From Ctenosaura bakeri (taxonomy: Eukaryota; Chordata; Lepidosauria; Squamata; Iguanidae): DNA of 64,000 nt. Every line of letters begins with the position of its first letter. Positions within the stretch are counted from its first letter, which is position 1. The stretch covers positions 62,001-126,000 of the forward strand of contig CAOLHI010000747.1 of assembly GCA_948474755.1 (NCBI GenBank). The letters run 5' to 3'. Under the pieces are notes generated by a model, which did no database searches, had not been told where the DNA came from, and saw only the letters and a program-made list of their open reading frames with translations. Both the position numbers and the translations under genes were made by a program. Of this stretch, positions 1 through 10,930 are shown piece by piece.

Positions 1-488
1 ACTCAGGCAAACACGTTTCCCCACGGACAAGGAGTCTTCAGCCACAAATAGCCGACTTTTTGGGGATTATTGTGTTTCCCCCCGGTTGAGCAACTGTGAC
101 GTTAGTTAAACCCCGCAAAAGGTCATCTGCATAAGCCAATCATGCAAACTACCCATTTACTATTGTGTGGCACTTCTCTCTTTTTTTGGCCATTGTTCTT
201 CCTTTTTGGGGAGGGCCTGCCCTGGGGGACCCCTTCCTTTCCCAAAAGCCCCATTTTAAATTTCTTCGGAGAACTCCCCACCATGCGAGCAGACCAGCAC
301 TCTGTTAGTCGAGTGATCCCCTCAGCCGCTTCTCTTTTTACTTGAACCCGTAAATTTGGGGTAAAAAATTCTGGTGGGTTACCCTGCCCCTCGTTTGGCT
401 ACAGCCAGTGCTCTGCTAATTTCCCCAATCTTTCATTTTTTGGGGCGAATAACAGTGCCCCCCAAGGGACTCCCAGAAGTCAGATAAA
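1..488 (+). mobile_element. ERV LTR, family A copy 1 (cut by window edge)
   Basis: This stretch aligns by eye with the better-preserved LTRs at 12021-12888 and 16873-17786, starting at about the level of 12185. Shared landmarks include the Pol-II-promoter-side segment near 120-300, the block ending in 'cccctcagccgc', and the 3' block with 'gggttaccctgcccc' and 'cccagaagtcagataa'. About 200 bases present in copy 2 (roughly 12515-12735, containing the AATAAA signal) are missing here near position 335. The 5' part lies outside the window, so a solo LTR cannot be told from one end of a provirus. It is not protein coding. Confidence 0.7.
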
Positions 489-800
489 CTTTCCCTCCCT
501 TCCCCCCACTGGGTCATTATTGCAAATTACTTTTGCAGTTTAAATAATTTGCAGCTGTTGAGGTAGGGTGGGGCAGAGCGGATAAAAAGGGAGGGAGAAA
601 AAAATTTGGGGCATTTTTAAAAAAACTGAAAATTGGGGGCAGCAGCAGATTAATTGGAACTATTCCTCCCAAATAGGACAGTTGGAGGGAAAAAGGGGCA
701 GGACACCTCTATAGGACCTAAGGTAGGTTGGTCAGTATACCCCCTGGAATTTGAGTTTTTGTTGTCCAACAGGGGGGTGATGAACCTGCAGGTGCCCTTC
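489..800 (+). repeat. Interspersed repeat X, copy 1
   Basis: The sequence matches the two halves that flank the LTR at 16873-17786, and the reverse complement of 22788-22960. Landmarks are 'attgcaaatt', 'gggcattttt', 'gattaattggaact' and 'acacctctata'. The class is unknown to me: there is no coding frame, tRNA head or clear terminal inverted repeat. Its 5' boundary is blurred by the abutting LTR. Confidence 0.6.
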
Positions 801-2169
801 CAACTCACAGACTAGTTTCTTGAAATTCTAGAACCTCCCGGGCTGCCCTTCCACCAAGAAGCTGGAGTTTCTAAGAGCAGTGTCTGCAACATGCCAGGCA
901 GCACTGAAGAATGGAAAACTCCCTTTCCAGAGCCATGAAGTTTGGCACTGGCACAGTGGTGGGAAATCTGGAAGGAGTTTTTTGGGGGGGGCTTCCATGC
1001 TTCCTCTTGGGGCAGGCCAGGGGGTGACAGGGTCTTTTTATTTTTCACCCCTTTCTATCTCTCCCCGGTAGTCATGGAGAGCCTACTTGTCCTGTCTTTT
1101 CTTCTCTTGGTCAACGCTTGCCTTCTACCACCTCACCTTTACTCCTCTTTATGGGACTATAGAAAAGGTGCATCTTTTTGGAAAGACTCTTGCCACTTCT
1201 GAGTATTTTTTTTTTCAGCTCCTACAACTGAAAATGTCCCCATTTGGAAGAAAGAATGGACACCCCATTTCATCAGAAGAAGACCAAGAATCATTTAAAA
1301 AGATGGTGCTGAATAGTTTGTAACCTTTCTAAATTATAAAAACTTGGGAAAAGGGGTGCTAGGATTTTTGTCCCTTTTTTCTGCTTTTTTCTTCCATACA
1401 GACTATGTGGCGGAGGAGCAAGAATGGGGACATAAGAGACAGAGCAGCCACCCAAAAAGGAACACTGAGGGAAAAAAAAGCACCATGGATTGTATTTATT
1501 ATTTATTCATACTATTATTTTGGCACATGTTTTAATCAAATCAATATGAAAATATCAATATGGCTGTGTAGGAATACAGAGACATACAGAGAGAGATGCA
1601 AACACAGGTATCTTCATGCAAAGCCACGAACAATTAGAGACAGCTTTTGGACATCCTGAATCCACCCTTCTCCCAGGGATAATTTTATATTTTTACATAT
1701 TTAAATCCAGTGAACTCAGGTTGCTACCCTGTAAGAGCTAAATCTCTAGTTGGTTGTTTCGCAGTCAGTCAGTTGGGGCCTCTGTCTGCACAAAACATCT
1801 CTTCTCAAACTCCAGCCCTCCCCCTCCCCCCCCTCCTCCTCCTCCTCTTTTTTTTCTTCCAGGAGGGATCCTTAATCCCTGATCATTAAAACCAGAGAAA
1901 GAATAAAAATTTTTTTTTAAAGGGTTTACTCCTTTTTAAATTTTAGCTCTCCTCTTCCTCCATCCCCATAAAACTAATTCTTGGTTTGCACTGGGGAAAG
2001 AAAGAGCTGTCTTCTGCACACAAAACAACAGGTTTCATTTATTTATGTAAAATATTTCTGTATTGCCTCCCAGCATACAAGGGCTCCCAATGAACAAATA
2101 AAAACTAACTTAAACAATACAAAGATAAACCATCTTTTTATTTCTCTTACTGTAACGGATAATATTTGG
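801..2169. other. Gene-free stretch, unassigned
   Basis: Only short overlapping chance frames are present on both strands, with no recognisable protein. The stretch is rich in homopolymer runs (T, A and C tracts, for example around 1205-1215 and 1825-1855). No tRNA-like or splice-flanked segment stands out. Confidence 0.5.
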
Positions 2170-2611
2170 TATTCATCAATTTCACCGATGGGGTCGTGCA
2201 AGTGGAGGTGGGCACCAAAGAGAGCTAGCAAGGAAACAGCTTCCCCACTGGTTTTTAGTGGGGGGTGGTCACAGGAGACAGCCAGTGGGGAAAGAGCTTC
2301 CCTGTTGGCTTTCTCCTCGCCTCCACCCAAACAAGGAGGCAAGGAGAGAGCTATCAAGGGCCCTTTTCCCCCCTGGCTTTTCTCCTGTGCCTCCCTCCAC
2401 TCGTGCCATCGTGATTGGGTGGGGGGGGGGAAGGGGGAAAACCAGCAGGGAAAATCTTGGCAGTAGTGGAAGGAGCGTAGAAAATGGGTAAATTTCCCTC
2501 CCCGTACCCTCCCAGGCCCGGGAATGGGAGGGGGGGAAGGGGCGGTAACGGGGGACCTCACGAATAATCAAATTTGTGAAAGTGAAACCTGCAAATGTGG
2601 AGAGAGGACTG
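2170..2611 (-). mobile_element. Tigger/pogo-like DNA element, reverse orientation
   Basis: Read on the minus strand, the segment starts CAGTCCTCTCTCCACATTTG, directly preceded on that strand by TA (plus-strand TA at 2612-2613). A CAGT start next to TA, followed by a 'ccacatttgc' block, is the usual look of Tigger/pogo terminal sequence. The copy at about 58965 starts the same way (CAGTGGGCCCTCCACATTTG, again after TA). The interior is GC-rich with G and C runs and has no transposase frame, so it is a non-autonomous or deleted copy. The far end is not defined and 2170 is an estimate. Confidence 0.45.
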
Positions 2612-2613
2612 TA

Positions 2614-3535
2614 TTTATTAATTTTCAAAAACGTGTAAATTACTTTAAGTTTACACATTCGTACCAGCTATATGATTGAAAGGAGACATTATAGATACAT
2701 TTACATGAAATCTACTACAATAATGACCAATACACATGACAGCGTAGGAAACCCAAAAAAAACAAAATATATGATAACAAACATTGACTAGAAAAAGGGC
2801 CCCTTGAATGTGTCCTTGAATTCTTCAACATTATCCTCTTAACCCCTGTTATTTTTTTTATATCTAATATTCCAATGAACAAGGTTAGCATTCCCTTTCC
2901 CTACATAATCAAGTGGTCTGAACAGCACAAAAGATAAAGTATCAACATAAAGAGACCCCTCCCTCACTGAGAAGAACACAGCTAAATTATATTTTTTGGT
3001 ATTTTTATTACACCTTCCCAATTAGTGTGAGAGGAAATAATAACACAGGAGTTGCTGAATAAATTTGAAGTATGTAAAGACATGAATATGTGTTAACTAA
3101 GATATTACAATGCATTACATTGGAGTAATCCAATTTTCCTTGTATCACTGCATGTCATCATACATTATACATTATACAGTTATACAATTATACACTATAT
3201 TTTATACAACATATTTAGAATATATAATCAACCCCTGGCAGGAGAACTAACTTAGAACTTTTCCTATTTTGATTTTTTACTTTTGAACCAAGAATATTTC
3301 TTTAACTATATCTAAGTTTCCTTTCTTAAAGTATTGCTATGAAATTCCACCCTCTCATAACTTATGAAAAATATCAATGTTATCGCAGTTTCCTATCTAT
3401 TACCTCCTTCCTTACTCTTTTCAATAGGAATCTCTATTGTATCCTAAGTTGAAAAAATTTACTCTGGAGTTATAATAATCCTGCTACCAGCATTTCTAAT
3501 CTTGTTACTGTATAAATCTAGGTATTGTTGTCTCA
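2614..3535. other. AT-rich gene-free stretch, possibly L1 3' UTR in part
   Basis: AT-rich sequence with imperfect TATAC-type repeats at about 3160-3215. The part next to 3536 lies 3' of an L1 ORF2 end on the minus strand and may be that element's 3' UTR, but no poly(A)/poly(T) boundary could be fixed. No coding sequence is seen. Confidence 0.4.
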
Positions 3536-4040
3536 TTACCATTCAAATCCATCAGAATTCCCTATTTCGTTTTTCACATAGTCCACAAATGGTTGCCAGC
3601 TTTTAAGGAATTTGCTGTTCCTTTTCTCTTCTAATATATGGGTAAATTTATCCATTTCAGCCAATTCTGATAGTTTCTCTAGACATTCTTCCACAGTTGG
3701 GATGGTGGTTTTTTTCCAGGTTCTAGCGTAAACAATTCTTGCCACTACTATCATATGCAAAAGTAGCCATTTCTGTCTTTTTTCCAGGTCACATCCTAAA
3801 CTGAAAATTCCTAGAGGAAAAACTCAGGTTTTCAAACAATACTTGATTTTAGGATTTTTTGCATTGTGGATCTTACCCTAACCCAATATTTTTGGGCTCT
3901 ATCACACCTCCACCACTGATGGATGAAGGTACCAACTTCGCTATCACATTTCCAATAGATATTATTGGCGTCCTTAAACATCTTTGCTATTCTGGCAGGA
4001 GGTAAATACCACCTATACAGAATTTCTAATACATTCTCTT
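3536..4040 (-). pseudogene. L1 ORF2 C-terminal fragment
   Basis: On the minus strand this encodes the end of an L1 ORF2 protein. It has the late Cys-His motif (WKCDSEVGTFIHQWWRC, about 3890-3965), then a hydrophobic ARIV segment and the terminal helical region, ending at the stop at 3536-3538. The same order and spacing occur in the full-length L1 at 43900-44341. The copy is 5'-truncated near 4040 and broken between the Cys-His motif and the terminal open stretch (3536-3760). It is a dead retrotransposon remnant and older than the copy at 37.9 kb, judging by its divergence. Confidence 0.8.
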
Positions 4041-4345
4041 GGAGAATGTAGGATCACATATGACTGATACTGTGTTTCCTGGCCTTTTCAAAGAGTGGTA
4101 TTTTTTAAATTTCCCCCAAAACAGTACCTGCCGCTTCCAAACACTTTCAAGGCAAACCTGCATAAAGTGCATTACAGTAGTTGTGAAGATCCAGGAGCAG
4201 GGGGCAATAAAATTTAGATGAAAAAGTGATATTTTTCTTAATTTCCCGCAAAACAGTAATTTTCTGGGGAAAGTGGTGGGAAAGGGATCGTAGAAGATCT
4301 GCTTTTAGACCAATAAACAGCATATTTTAGACAGTTCCCCACTCT

Positions 4346-4464
4346 CCCATGGCAACCCACTTGGCCTTGAGTACATCACAGGCTCTCAGCCCTAGAAAAA
4401 CCCATGATAGGACCATCTTAGGATTGCTGTAATTCAGAAATGGCTTAAAGACCCACAACAACCC
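4346..4464 (+). mobile_element. Sauria-type SINE, 3' part
   Basis: The body and tail match the SINEs at 19.7 and 25.6 kb: 'gcaacccacttgg', 'ctctcagccctagaaaa', 'ttgctgtaattcagaaatgg', then a short acaacaac-type tail. The tRNA-like promoter head is missing, so this copy is 5'-truncated. Confidence 0.7.
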
Positions 4465-5047
4465 CAAATCATATCTATTATATCTAAAAGTTATGGAACT
4501 GGAAGATTTTAATGTAAGCCTCTCTACAGTGTCAGAGGATTGCAACCTATGGTCCCAGGCTGCTTTTTCTCAGGTTTTTAAATGGGAAAGAGTGCTTTTT
4601 AACACTATGGAAGATGAGAGAAGACAACATTGGCCGAGACCCTGCATTGGGAAGTGTGTGTTTCTCTGTAGTTATACCTTGCACTACTATGTTTCTAAAT
4701 CCCACTTTGTAAGCCCCTTAGAGCAAGGGATCAGTGGGAACATATCCACTTATTTTCCTTTAGCTGGATACACTGCAACAGGTACCAGCAAAGACTTGTG
4801 GAAGCCAGCAGTTATTTTCTTTCTTCTACCACTGCTGACAGCTTCTTCTGTTTTTATTGTTTTTTCCTGCTTTCTTAAGAAATCAAAGAGGTTTCTTACA
4901 ATTCATCTGGTCCATAGCTTCACATGTTCCTTAGCCATTCAAAACCTTCTAGCTTTACCTGTAACAAAAAAATGTAAAAAGTAAAACATTATATGCAACT
5001 CAGAAACATGCTCTGAATTATGTGTACCTTTTAACATTCCAGACTTG
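4465..5047. other. Gene-free stretch with a 163-codon chance frame
   Basis: An open frame runs 4493-4984 on the plus strand. Its product shows one hydrophobic stretch (about residues 107-128) but no recognised family, no plausible promoter and no splice context. It is best treated as a chance frame. Confidence 0.4.
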
Positions 5048-5249
5048 GGCCATTTCCATACCACACTGTTATAGTGCTATTATTCCACTTTCAACATCCT
5101 ATGGAATCCTGGGGTTTGCAGTTGAGGGGAGGAGCATTTAGAATTCTCAGCCAGAGAGCTCTTGGGCCTCAGGAAACCACAAACCCCAGAATTTCACAGG
5201 ATGTTGAAAGTGGAATGATAGCACTGTAACAGTGTAGTGTGGAAATGGC
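5048..5249 (+). mobile_element. Long-palindrome MITE, family P (Harbinger-like)
   Basis: The two arms are inverted copies. The left arm starts GGCCATTTCCATACCACAC and the right arm ends GTGTAGTGTGGAAATGGC. Complementarity continues inward through 'ccactttcaacatcct' / 'aggatgttgaaagtgg' and 'ggggtttg' / 'caaacccc', leaving a loop of about 70 bases. There is no coding capacity. A shorter family member at 34496-34584 has a clear TTA target duplication, as in PIF/Harbinger elements. Target duplication at this older copy is not clear. Confidence 0.7.
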
Positions 5250-5764
5250 TATGATAATTTGATGTTAAACTGCATTATACATAATGTATTTTATGTTCCT
5301 AAAGTAAAAAAGTGAAGGGTCCTAGTATAATGTTTCCGCCAATTTTTCTGAAAATTTCTGTTCTTTCCAAACACACACACACACACTGTAGTTTCCTCCC
5401 ATGGCTTCAACATTTCTAGAAATGTGGAACCCTCTGTACCTCATCAACGAATGCAACCTACGTAGACTTTGGAGTGCCATTGCCTGAAGTCTCATTGGTC
5501 AACTTTTTAGAAAACACACCCCTTTCATTCACCACCACCCCTTGATTGAATGAGAACTTCTCTGGCTGAACGATCCACCCTTAGCCCTTTCCACCCTGAT
5601 GTCTGACTCCTAATCAATTCACTGACTGCTATATATTCACTCAGTCCTCCACCCCTGAAACTGTAAGAAACTGACAGCTAAGTTTAAGAACTCAAGAGTG
5701 GAATCATGTAACCCTCCAGATGTTGTGAGACAGAACCCTTTCCATTCCTAATAATGTACTTTGC

Positions 5765-5820
5765 AGGACTGATGGCAGTTGTAGTCCAACATCTGCAGGG
5801 CCACAAGATTCCCATCTCTG
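5765..5820 (-). mobile_element. hAT-like MITE, end fragment
   Basis: 'gatggcagttgtagtccaac' followed by 'ggccacaagattcccatctctg' is the end of a common lizard hAT-like MITE. The complete copy at 55648-55777 has the same kind of end (CCATCCCTG). Only one end is recognisable here. Confidence 0.5.
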
Positions 5821-6021
5821 CAATTATAAGTATCAAATCAAGTAAACCCATTTACAGGAAGGAAATATGGCAATCAATATGAATTATGTCAAAAAGCTTT
5901 AATACAAGAAGGAGAATCATGTCTCCTTCCAGACTGTTAACAAGAATTGATAAAATAGTTGATGATGAAATTCTGTTCAATTTCTGTTGAATGATGTAAG
6001 TAAAAATGCTTAATTGTAGAC

Positions 6022-6072
6022 ATTGTTGTTCTTGTGTATCTTCAAGTTGTTTCCGACTTACAGTGACCATAA
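6022..6072 (-). mobile_element. SINE tail fragment, reverse
   Basis: Read in reverse, 'actgtaagtcggaaacaacttgaag' followed by an acaacaa-type end is the 3' tail shared by the Sauria-type SINEs in this window. Only the tail is recognisable. Confidence 0.5.
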
Positions 6073-6674
6073 TTACTCAGGAATGGCAATGATGTAGCTC
6101 TTCACAGCAATTCTCAGTATTCTTCACCATTGGCTATGTAGGCTAGGACTGGAAACAAAGTCAAGGTTAATTTATCAGTGGGATATTATGCAGCCACCCT
6201 GATGGTAGTGGACTGCAGCTCTTAGCAATCCTAGCTGCCATAGTTGAGGGTGAGAAATGATGAGAGATGCAATCCAACAGCCTGTTGAATGCTCGGCAAT
6301 TCCCAGCCCTGATTTAAGACCACACAAATAGGCTGATGTTGCTACTATTCCTGGAGTGGAGAGAAGAAAAGTATAGAGGTTAAACATGAAAATAATAAAC
6401 AACTACTGTGTGGAATAATAGGAATAAAGCCCCAAAAGCTCTGGGTCCTCCTAGTGACATAAATAGGGTTAACTATGTATTATATCTGTGTATTTACTTG
6501 AATGGGTTGTAGAGGAAGGTACTTCCTTGCACAAGACCTCTCCCTCAGTGCAACAGCACCTAGAAGTTGACAAAACACCACCCACAGCTAAGGGGAGGAA
6601 AAGGCCAGCATGAGAAAGAGAAAATGAGTGCTTTTCTTTTGTGCAGAGCTTTCTTCCACTTGCATAAAATTTAT

Positions 6675-7145
6675 GAAGTTTCAGAACATTCAGGATGGAT
6701 TCCAATCCCCAAGAAAGAGGGCAACAAGGATTGTAGTAACTATCAGAGTATTGCACCGATCTCTCACACTGGCAAAGAATTTACAAACAAGGCTTTTACT
6801 GTATACTTGGATGTCCAAGCTGGGTTGACAACAGAAGAGGTACTAGGGCTCATATTGTAAATATAGTTGGATAATGGAACTCAACAAAGAATTTCGGAAG
6901 AAAATCACAGCAAAATCTTTGATTGTGTGGAACATGAGAAATGATGGTTTGTTTTAAAAGAATAGGACAACAACAAGTAAACTGTGGCTGTTGTACTTTG
7001 GACATATAATGGGATAATGTGACTCATTGGAAAAGACAATAATGCTTGGTAAAGAAGTAGGAAGTAGGAAAAGAGGGAGATCACACTACAGGTGGATTGA
7101 TTGAATCATTCATATGGTCATCTTTAAGTCAGCTTTATGGTAAAT
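6675..7145 (+). pseudogene. RTE/BovB LINE reverse-transcriptase fragment
   Basis: Broken frames preserve the RTE/BovB reverse-transcriptase order. WIPIPKKEGNKDCSNYQS is encoded at about 6697-6750, then DVQAGL at about 6810, FDCVEH at about 6918-6936, and a late LGKEVGSRKRGRSHYRWID block near 7040-7105. Stops and frameshifts separate these blocks. BovB is the LINE family usually held to mobilise Sauria-type SINEs through a shared 3' tail, and such SINEs are frequent here. This copy is short, truncated at both ends and dead. Confidence 0.75.
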
Positions 7146-7796
7146 AACAACTAATGAAGTTTGTGTTACTCATTCATTCACACATATATACAATCACAAA
7201 GTATGCACAGGTCAAACTAGACGGCCAGTGCTTCTAATTCTTGAAAGTCCAGATTTTTTTTTTAAACGCTTTTCGTTCCCACTTACAATAGGGTAGAGTT
7301 ACCATATTTGAAGAGCAAAAATGAAGATACATTTATCAATTCACTGCTTCAAACCACTTGTCGCTATACCCCTACTATATAAACTGGAGTTATTGCTGTT
7401 AGTAATGCTCCTAACCTAGTATTTAAATGACAACAATTTTAATTGATTACCATGCAACATTTAATAATACTATAAATTGGGCCATTTAGAAACTTTGGCT
7501 CTGAAAAAAGGACACATCCAGGAAAAGGAGGATGGACAGTAAGCCTAGCTATGGTCAAGTATGCAGCACAAGGGGTGTCATGTCAAGATGGATGCTTTGG
7601 ACCTCAGGTTTTCTCTACCATATTCTCAATTTCACCCTATTTTGCCCTGTGACCCAAGGAACACTACATCCCATCTGGAGAAAAGTGAAAGGAGATTTTC
7701 AGTGTAGCATCAATGAGGCCTCAACTGGCCGAAATCTGCTCCTCATCCATATATAGAGAGGTATGATATTTGGCTCATACCAACTGTAGATATGGA
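7146..7796. other. Gene-free stretch, unassigned
   Basis: AT-rich sequence with no recognised repeat and only short chance frames (for example 7532-7756 on the plus strand). Confidence 0.4.
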
Positions 7797-8290
7797 GGTG
7801 TGATGGGTCCTAGGGGTGTGGCCAGCCTAAGGGACAGGGCAGCCCTGGCAACAGGTTGCCATGTACCCAAGTAGCTCTGGATAAGAGAGAAACCCAGCCC
7901 ATTGATTCTTAGGAGAGGCTGAGCTTTCTGAAGAGGAGCTCTATGTAAGGCATAATGACTTGCATTTTTGAAGCTTCCTTCAGTGAGATTTCCACAGAGA
8001 GTTTTGAGTGAGAGCTTTTCATTCAGTCAAGAGAGGCTGTTTGAATAAGTGGGGTTATCTTCTCAGAGTTCTAGTTAGAGAGAGAAGAAACCAATCTATT
8101 TTGAGTTGGGTCAGAAAAGATTACCTAAACTTGGGAATTTCTCTTTTGAGCAGAAAAGGAAGCCAAGAGCCTAGATGTGTAAGAAAGCTCTGAACCTGAA
8201 CACTCTGTTAAGCTGAAGAAACGGGATAATTATTTTGCAAGTTCTATTTTGCTAAATATACCTGTAGCACCCAATACCTTTTTCCTGTTT
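7797..8290 (+). repeat. LTR-like repeat, family B copy 1
   Basis: This aligns with 28712-29005 plus 29851-30110. Both copies begin TGTGATGG, share 'cagccctg', 'acaggttgcc' and 'ggagaggctg', and continue through 'tcagtgaga' to 'gtcagaaa...gattacctaaacttgg' or its equivalent. A TG start, about 500 bases of non-coding sequence and a TATA-like box in copy 2 suggest a retroviral or gypsy-type LTR, but the 3' end was not fixed. A broken ERV pol fragment lies about 2 kb downstream; whether they belong to one provirus is inference only. Confidence 0.45.
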
Positions 8291-9356
8291 GTTCTTTTAA
8301 TTTGTTATGTTCCTCTTTGCCAGGCAAATAGAAGAAAAGGCCAGCTGCAGGTTTCAATGGAGCTCCTTCAGATAGGAGGTCCTCAATGCATCCAACCCCT
8401 TGCTTCTTTTCACACTGGAGATCTGCTCATCTGGTCCCTCTGGGGTTGGAGAGCAATGTCCAAGACAGTCCTACCATTAGGTAAAATGAGGCATTCTCCT
8501 TGAGGGCACATGTGAAGAAGGGGTGGATGTGGGCCAAAACCTCACCTGTTCACTTAACTGCAGCTGCCCACCTACTGTAGTCTCCTGACACTTGTCAAAC
8601 CCCCATAGCGCCTTGGGTTGCACTGCCACCTCTTCTACCTGCTCTCCTCATTTTACCACCACCACCCAGAATCTCAGGGTCCCCAGTTTCATGGTTCTGG
8701 GTGCTGTTCCCATGATTGAGTGTTCTTCTCTGGGCCTCAGGGCAGAGAGCCATGTCAGAGCTATAGCACTCTCATGAATACATGTATACATAGAAAAACA
8801 CACACACACACACACTCATACACACACATATACAAAAATAGTGTGCTCCTGGCCTCAGTATCCCTCGTGGGTTGAAAAGGCTTCTAGGATGTTCGAGGCT
8901 GGTGATTTGATCCTGGATGGCTGTGTCAGCCTGACCCCCTACCACAGAGAACAGGCTCAATCAATCTTTCTTGGCTTTGCTCACTGGGGTTGTCTCTGTA
9001 GCAGCCAACAAGACCTTGGCTATGAACACTCATACACAGAAAGCCAATTCCAAAGTTAAGTTTCTTCCCATTAAATGCAGCGGGTCTTAGTACAATTCTG
9101 CTTCATCAAATTTCAGGAGGCACAGTTGCCTAGGAATCTTAGTCCAATTTTGCTTAATCATTTCATGTAGCTATGTGAGGGCAAGGGATGTTTCTGCATT
9201 GCATCCTAATTTTGGCAGGAGATTGAGCCATCACCTGGTGTCCCTTATGCCAGGGTGCATAGACCAGAAGCATCCGCCAGGGAGGGAGAACTGCACATAA
9301 GTTAAAGAAGAGGTTTCTAATGAGGCCCAACAACTGTCTATGACTGGAGAGCTTTG
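8291..9356. other. Gene-free stretch with a CA microsatellite
   Basis: No protein family is recognised. An imperfect (CA)n tract lies at 8797-8832. If the flanking LTR-like repeat and pol fragment are parts of one old ERV, this would be its gag region, but no gag motif is visible. Confidence 0.35.
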
Positions 9357-10262
9357 TAAGAAGGAAGAAGAGTTCTACATTCCATCATGGGTGGAGCTGC
9401 AGGGAGTTTAAGATCTACTCCCCACACTGATCCCCATGCCCTGATTGACACTATGAGTTGACTGAGGGCAAAGCTAGAGCCACAGCCAAAGCTTTGAGTG
9501 AGAAGATATTCTGGGCTCCTGAGCAATTGTGAGGAGGGAACCAAGGATCCAGTGAATTGGGTGAATGGGGAGCATCTGGAGCCCCAGCTGTCAGATCCCA
9601 GAAGGAAAGAGGAGCTCCACATTTCATCACTGGTGGAATTGTGGGGGGTGTAAGATCTACCTCCTGCTCTGCTAGCCACCTGGCCCACAAAGCAGTATAG
9701 ATCCGTGTGTCCTGATAGACAGATTATATGACGTAATTGAGGACAGAGAGACTTTTCGCACGTTACCCGTTTGTGTGGCGGGTGGGGGGCGTCTCTCGCG
9801 AAAAGCCTCAGCTGGAACGCTGCTGCTTCCTCGCTCCTTCATTCTGCAGGTCACTTCCTGGTAGCGCGACCGTCACGCTAGCGCCCCGCCCCTTCCTTCC
9901 GCAGCGCAGTCTGGGAGCTGTAGGCTGCGCTGGGGGAGGAAGCGCGACCGGGCCGGCTTGTTCGGTGCACTGCACGCAGGTAAGTGCACGAGGGCTCCGT
10001 GAGCATTGCTCAACCGCGCAGTATTTTCGGCTTAGAGCTGAAAATAAGAAAATGCGCGAGCGTCCCGCTTTAGGCTCCTGAGCGTCGCGTGAGTGGGAGT
10101 GCGTCGTATGGACTCAAGGGGTCCTCGCACAAAAAAAACCTGTGTGCGAAAAGGGCCAGAGTCAGAGCCAATGCTTTGGGTGAGAAGATAACGCAGGGCT
10201 GCTGAGCAATTGTGAGGGGGGAACCAAGAAGCCAGGGAATTAGGTTAATGGCAGGGGGAGGT
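9357..10262 (+). repeat. Tandem duplication of a ~245-base unit, second unit interrupted
   Basis: Unit 1 (9357-9597) and unit 2 (9600-9749 continuing at 10154-10262) align throughout. Paired landmarks are 'gaaggaagaagagttctacattc' with 'gaaggaaagaggagctccacat', 'ttaagatctac' with 'gtaagatctac', and 'gagcaattgtgaggagggaacc' with 'gagcaattgtgaggggggaacc'. The alignment is interrupted exactly where the CpG-rich element at 9750-10153 sits, which shows that the element inserted later. No coding function was recognised. Confidence 0.65.
9750..10153 (+). mobile_element. CpG-rich element with short inverted ends
   Basis: The ends are inverted: CTTTTCGCAC at 9752-9761 and GTGCGAAAAG at 10144-10153. 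The flanks resemble a target duplication (ggacagag at 9741-9748, ggccagag at 10154-10161, seven of eight matching). The interior is strikingly rich in CG dinucleotides for this AT-rich region, and no transposase frame is seen. Because it splits an otherwise continuous repeat unit, it is best read as a non-autonomous DNA transposon and a recent one. A genuine CpG-island promoter is the alternative. Confidence 0.55.
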
Positions 10263-10375
10263 AATGCTTGTTTCCCTTGACTTCTGCCATGTCTTTCTGC
10301 TACAAAAATGGAGGAGTGTTCCTGGTAACTGCCTAGCAGTGCTAAAGGGAAGGGCAGGGGAGGTTCCGGGGAAAG

Positions 10376-10830
10376 CAAAATATGTTACACCATTGAAGAT
10401 AGTGTTACAGCCAAATATAGTTCCCCCAAATGTCCCCCAGTACCCTGTAGGATTGGAAGCCAGAAAAGGGATTCAGAAATTAATAGACAAGTGATGGATA
10501 TATGGGCTCCTGGAGGAATGCCAATCATCCTTTAACACATCCATCCTCCCCTTTTGTAAACCAGGGACACAAGAATATTGGTTTGTGCAAGATTTAAGGG
10601 TTGTGAATAAAGTAACTGGATGGTCCAGATGGTGGTACCCAATCCATATATGCTACTAGCTGCCATTGGAGTGGAGGATGAATTGTTTTCGGTAATAGAT
10701 TTGAAGGATGCCTTCTTTTGCATCCCCATCAAAGATGAGGGAAACAACATTTTTGCATTCAAATGGGAAGATACACAAGGAAAGCTTTTTGAGCTGTATA
10801 CCCATGAGCGAAGGGGTGGTGGTCATGGGA
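10376..10830 (+). pseudogene. Endogenous retrovirus pol fragment (start of reverse transcriptase)
   Basis: The translated segments follow the order of the N-terminal part of a class-I-type retroviral reverse transcriptase. There is a QYPV-type segment near 10435, a KPGTQEY-like segment near 10560, a VQDLR motif near 10590, and an LKDAFFCIPI motif carrying the first catalytic-site aspartate near 10700-10730. The frame is broken by a stop at 10492-10494 and by at least one frameshift around 10610. It degenerates after about 10790, and the remaining pol, integrase and env are absent. It is a dead remnant. The family call rests on motif order only. Confidence 0.7.
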
Positions 10831-10930
10831 CAAAAGAAAGGTTCCTTGGTCAGAGGAGAAGGACTTAAGACAATCAGCAGTTTGGTGGGATTCTCCCAGT
10901 CACTATTGTTGAAAAGTCAGAATTGTTAAG

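Noticed and set aside
1981..2561. Long overlapping frames on both strands
   Set aside because: They cross the low-complexity interior of a Tigger-like element, and both strands are open at once because of composition.
4493..4984. 163-codon open frame with a hydrophobic stretch
   Set aside because: No family resemblance, no promoter or splice context, and its start overlaps a SINE boundary. A frame of this length is possible by chance in 64 kb.
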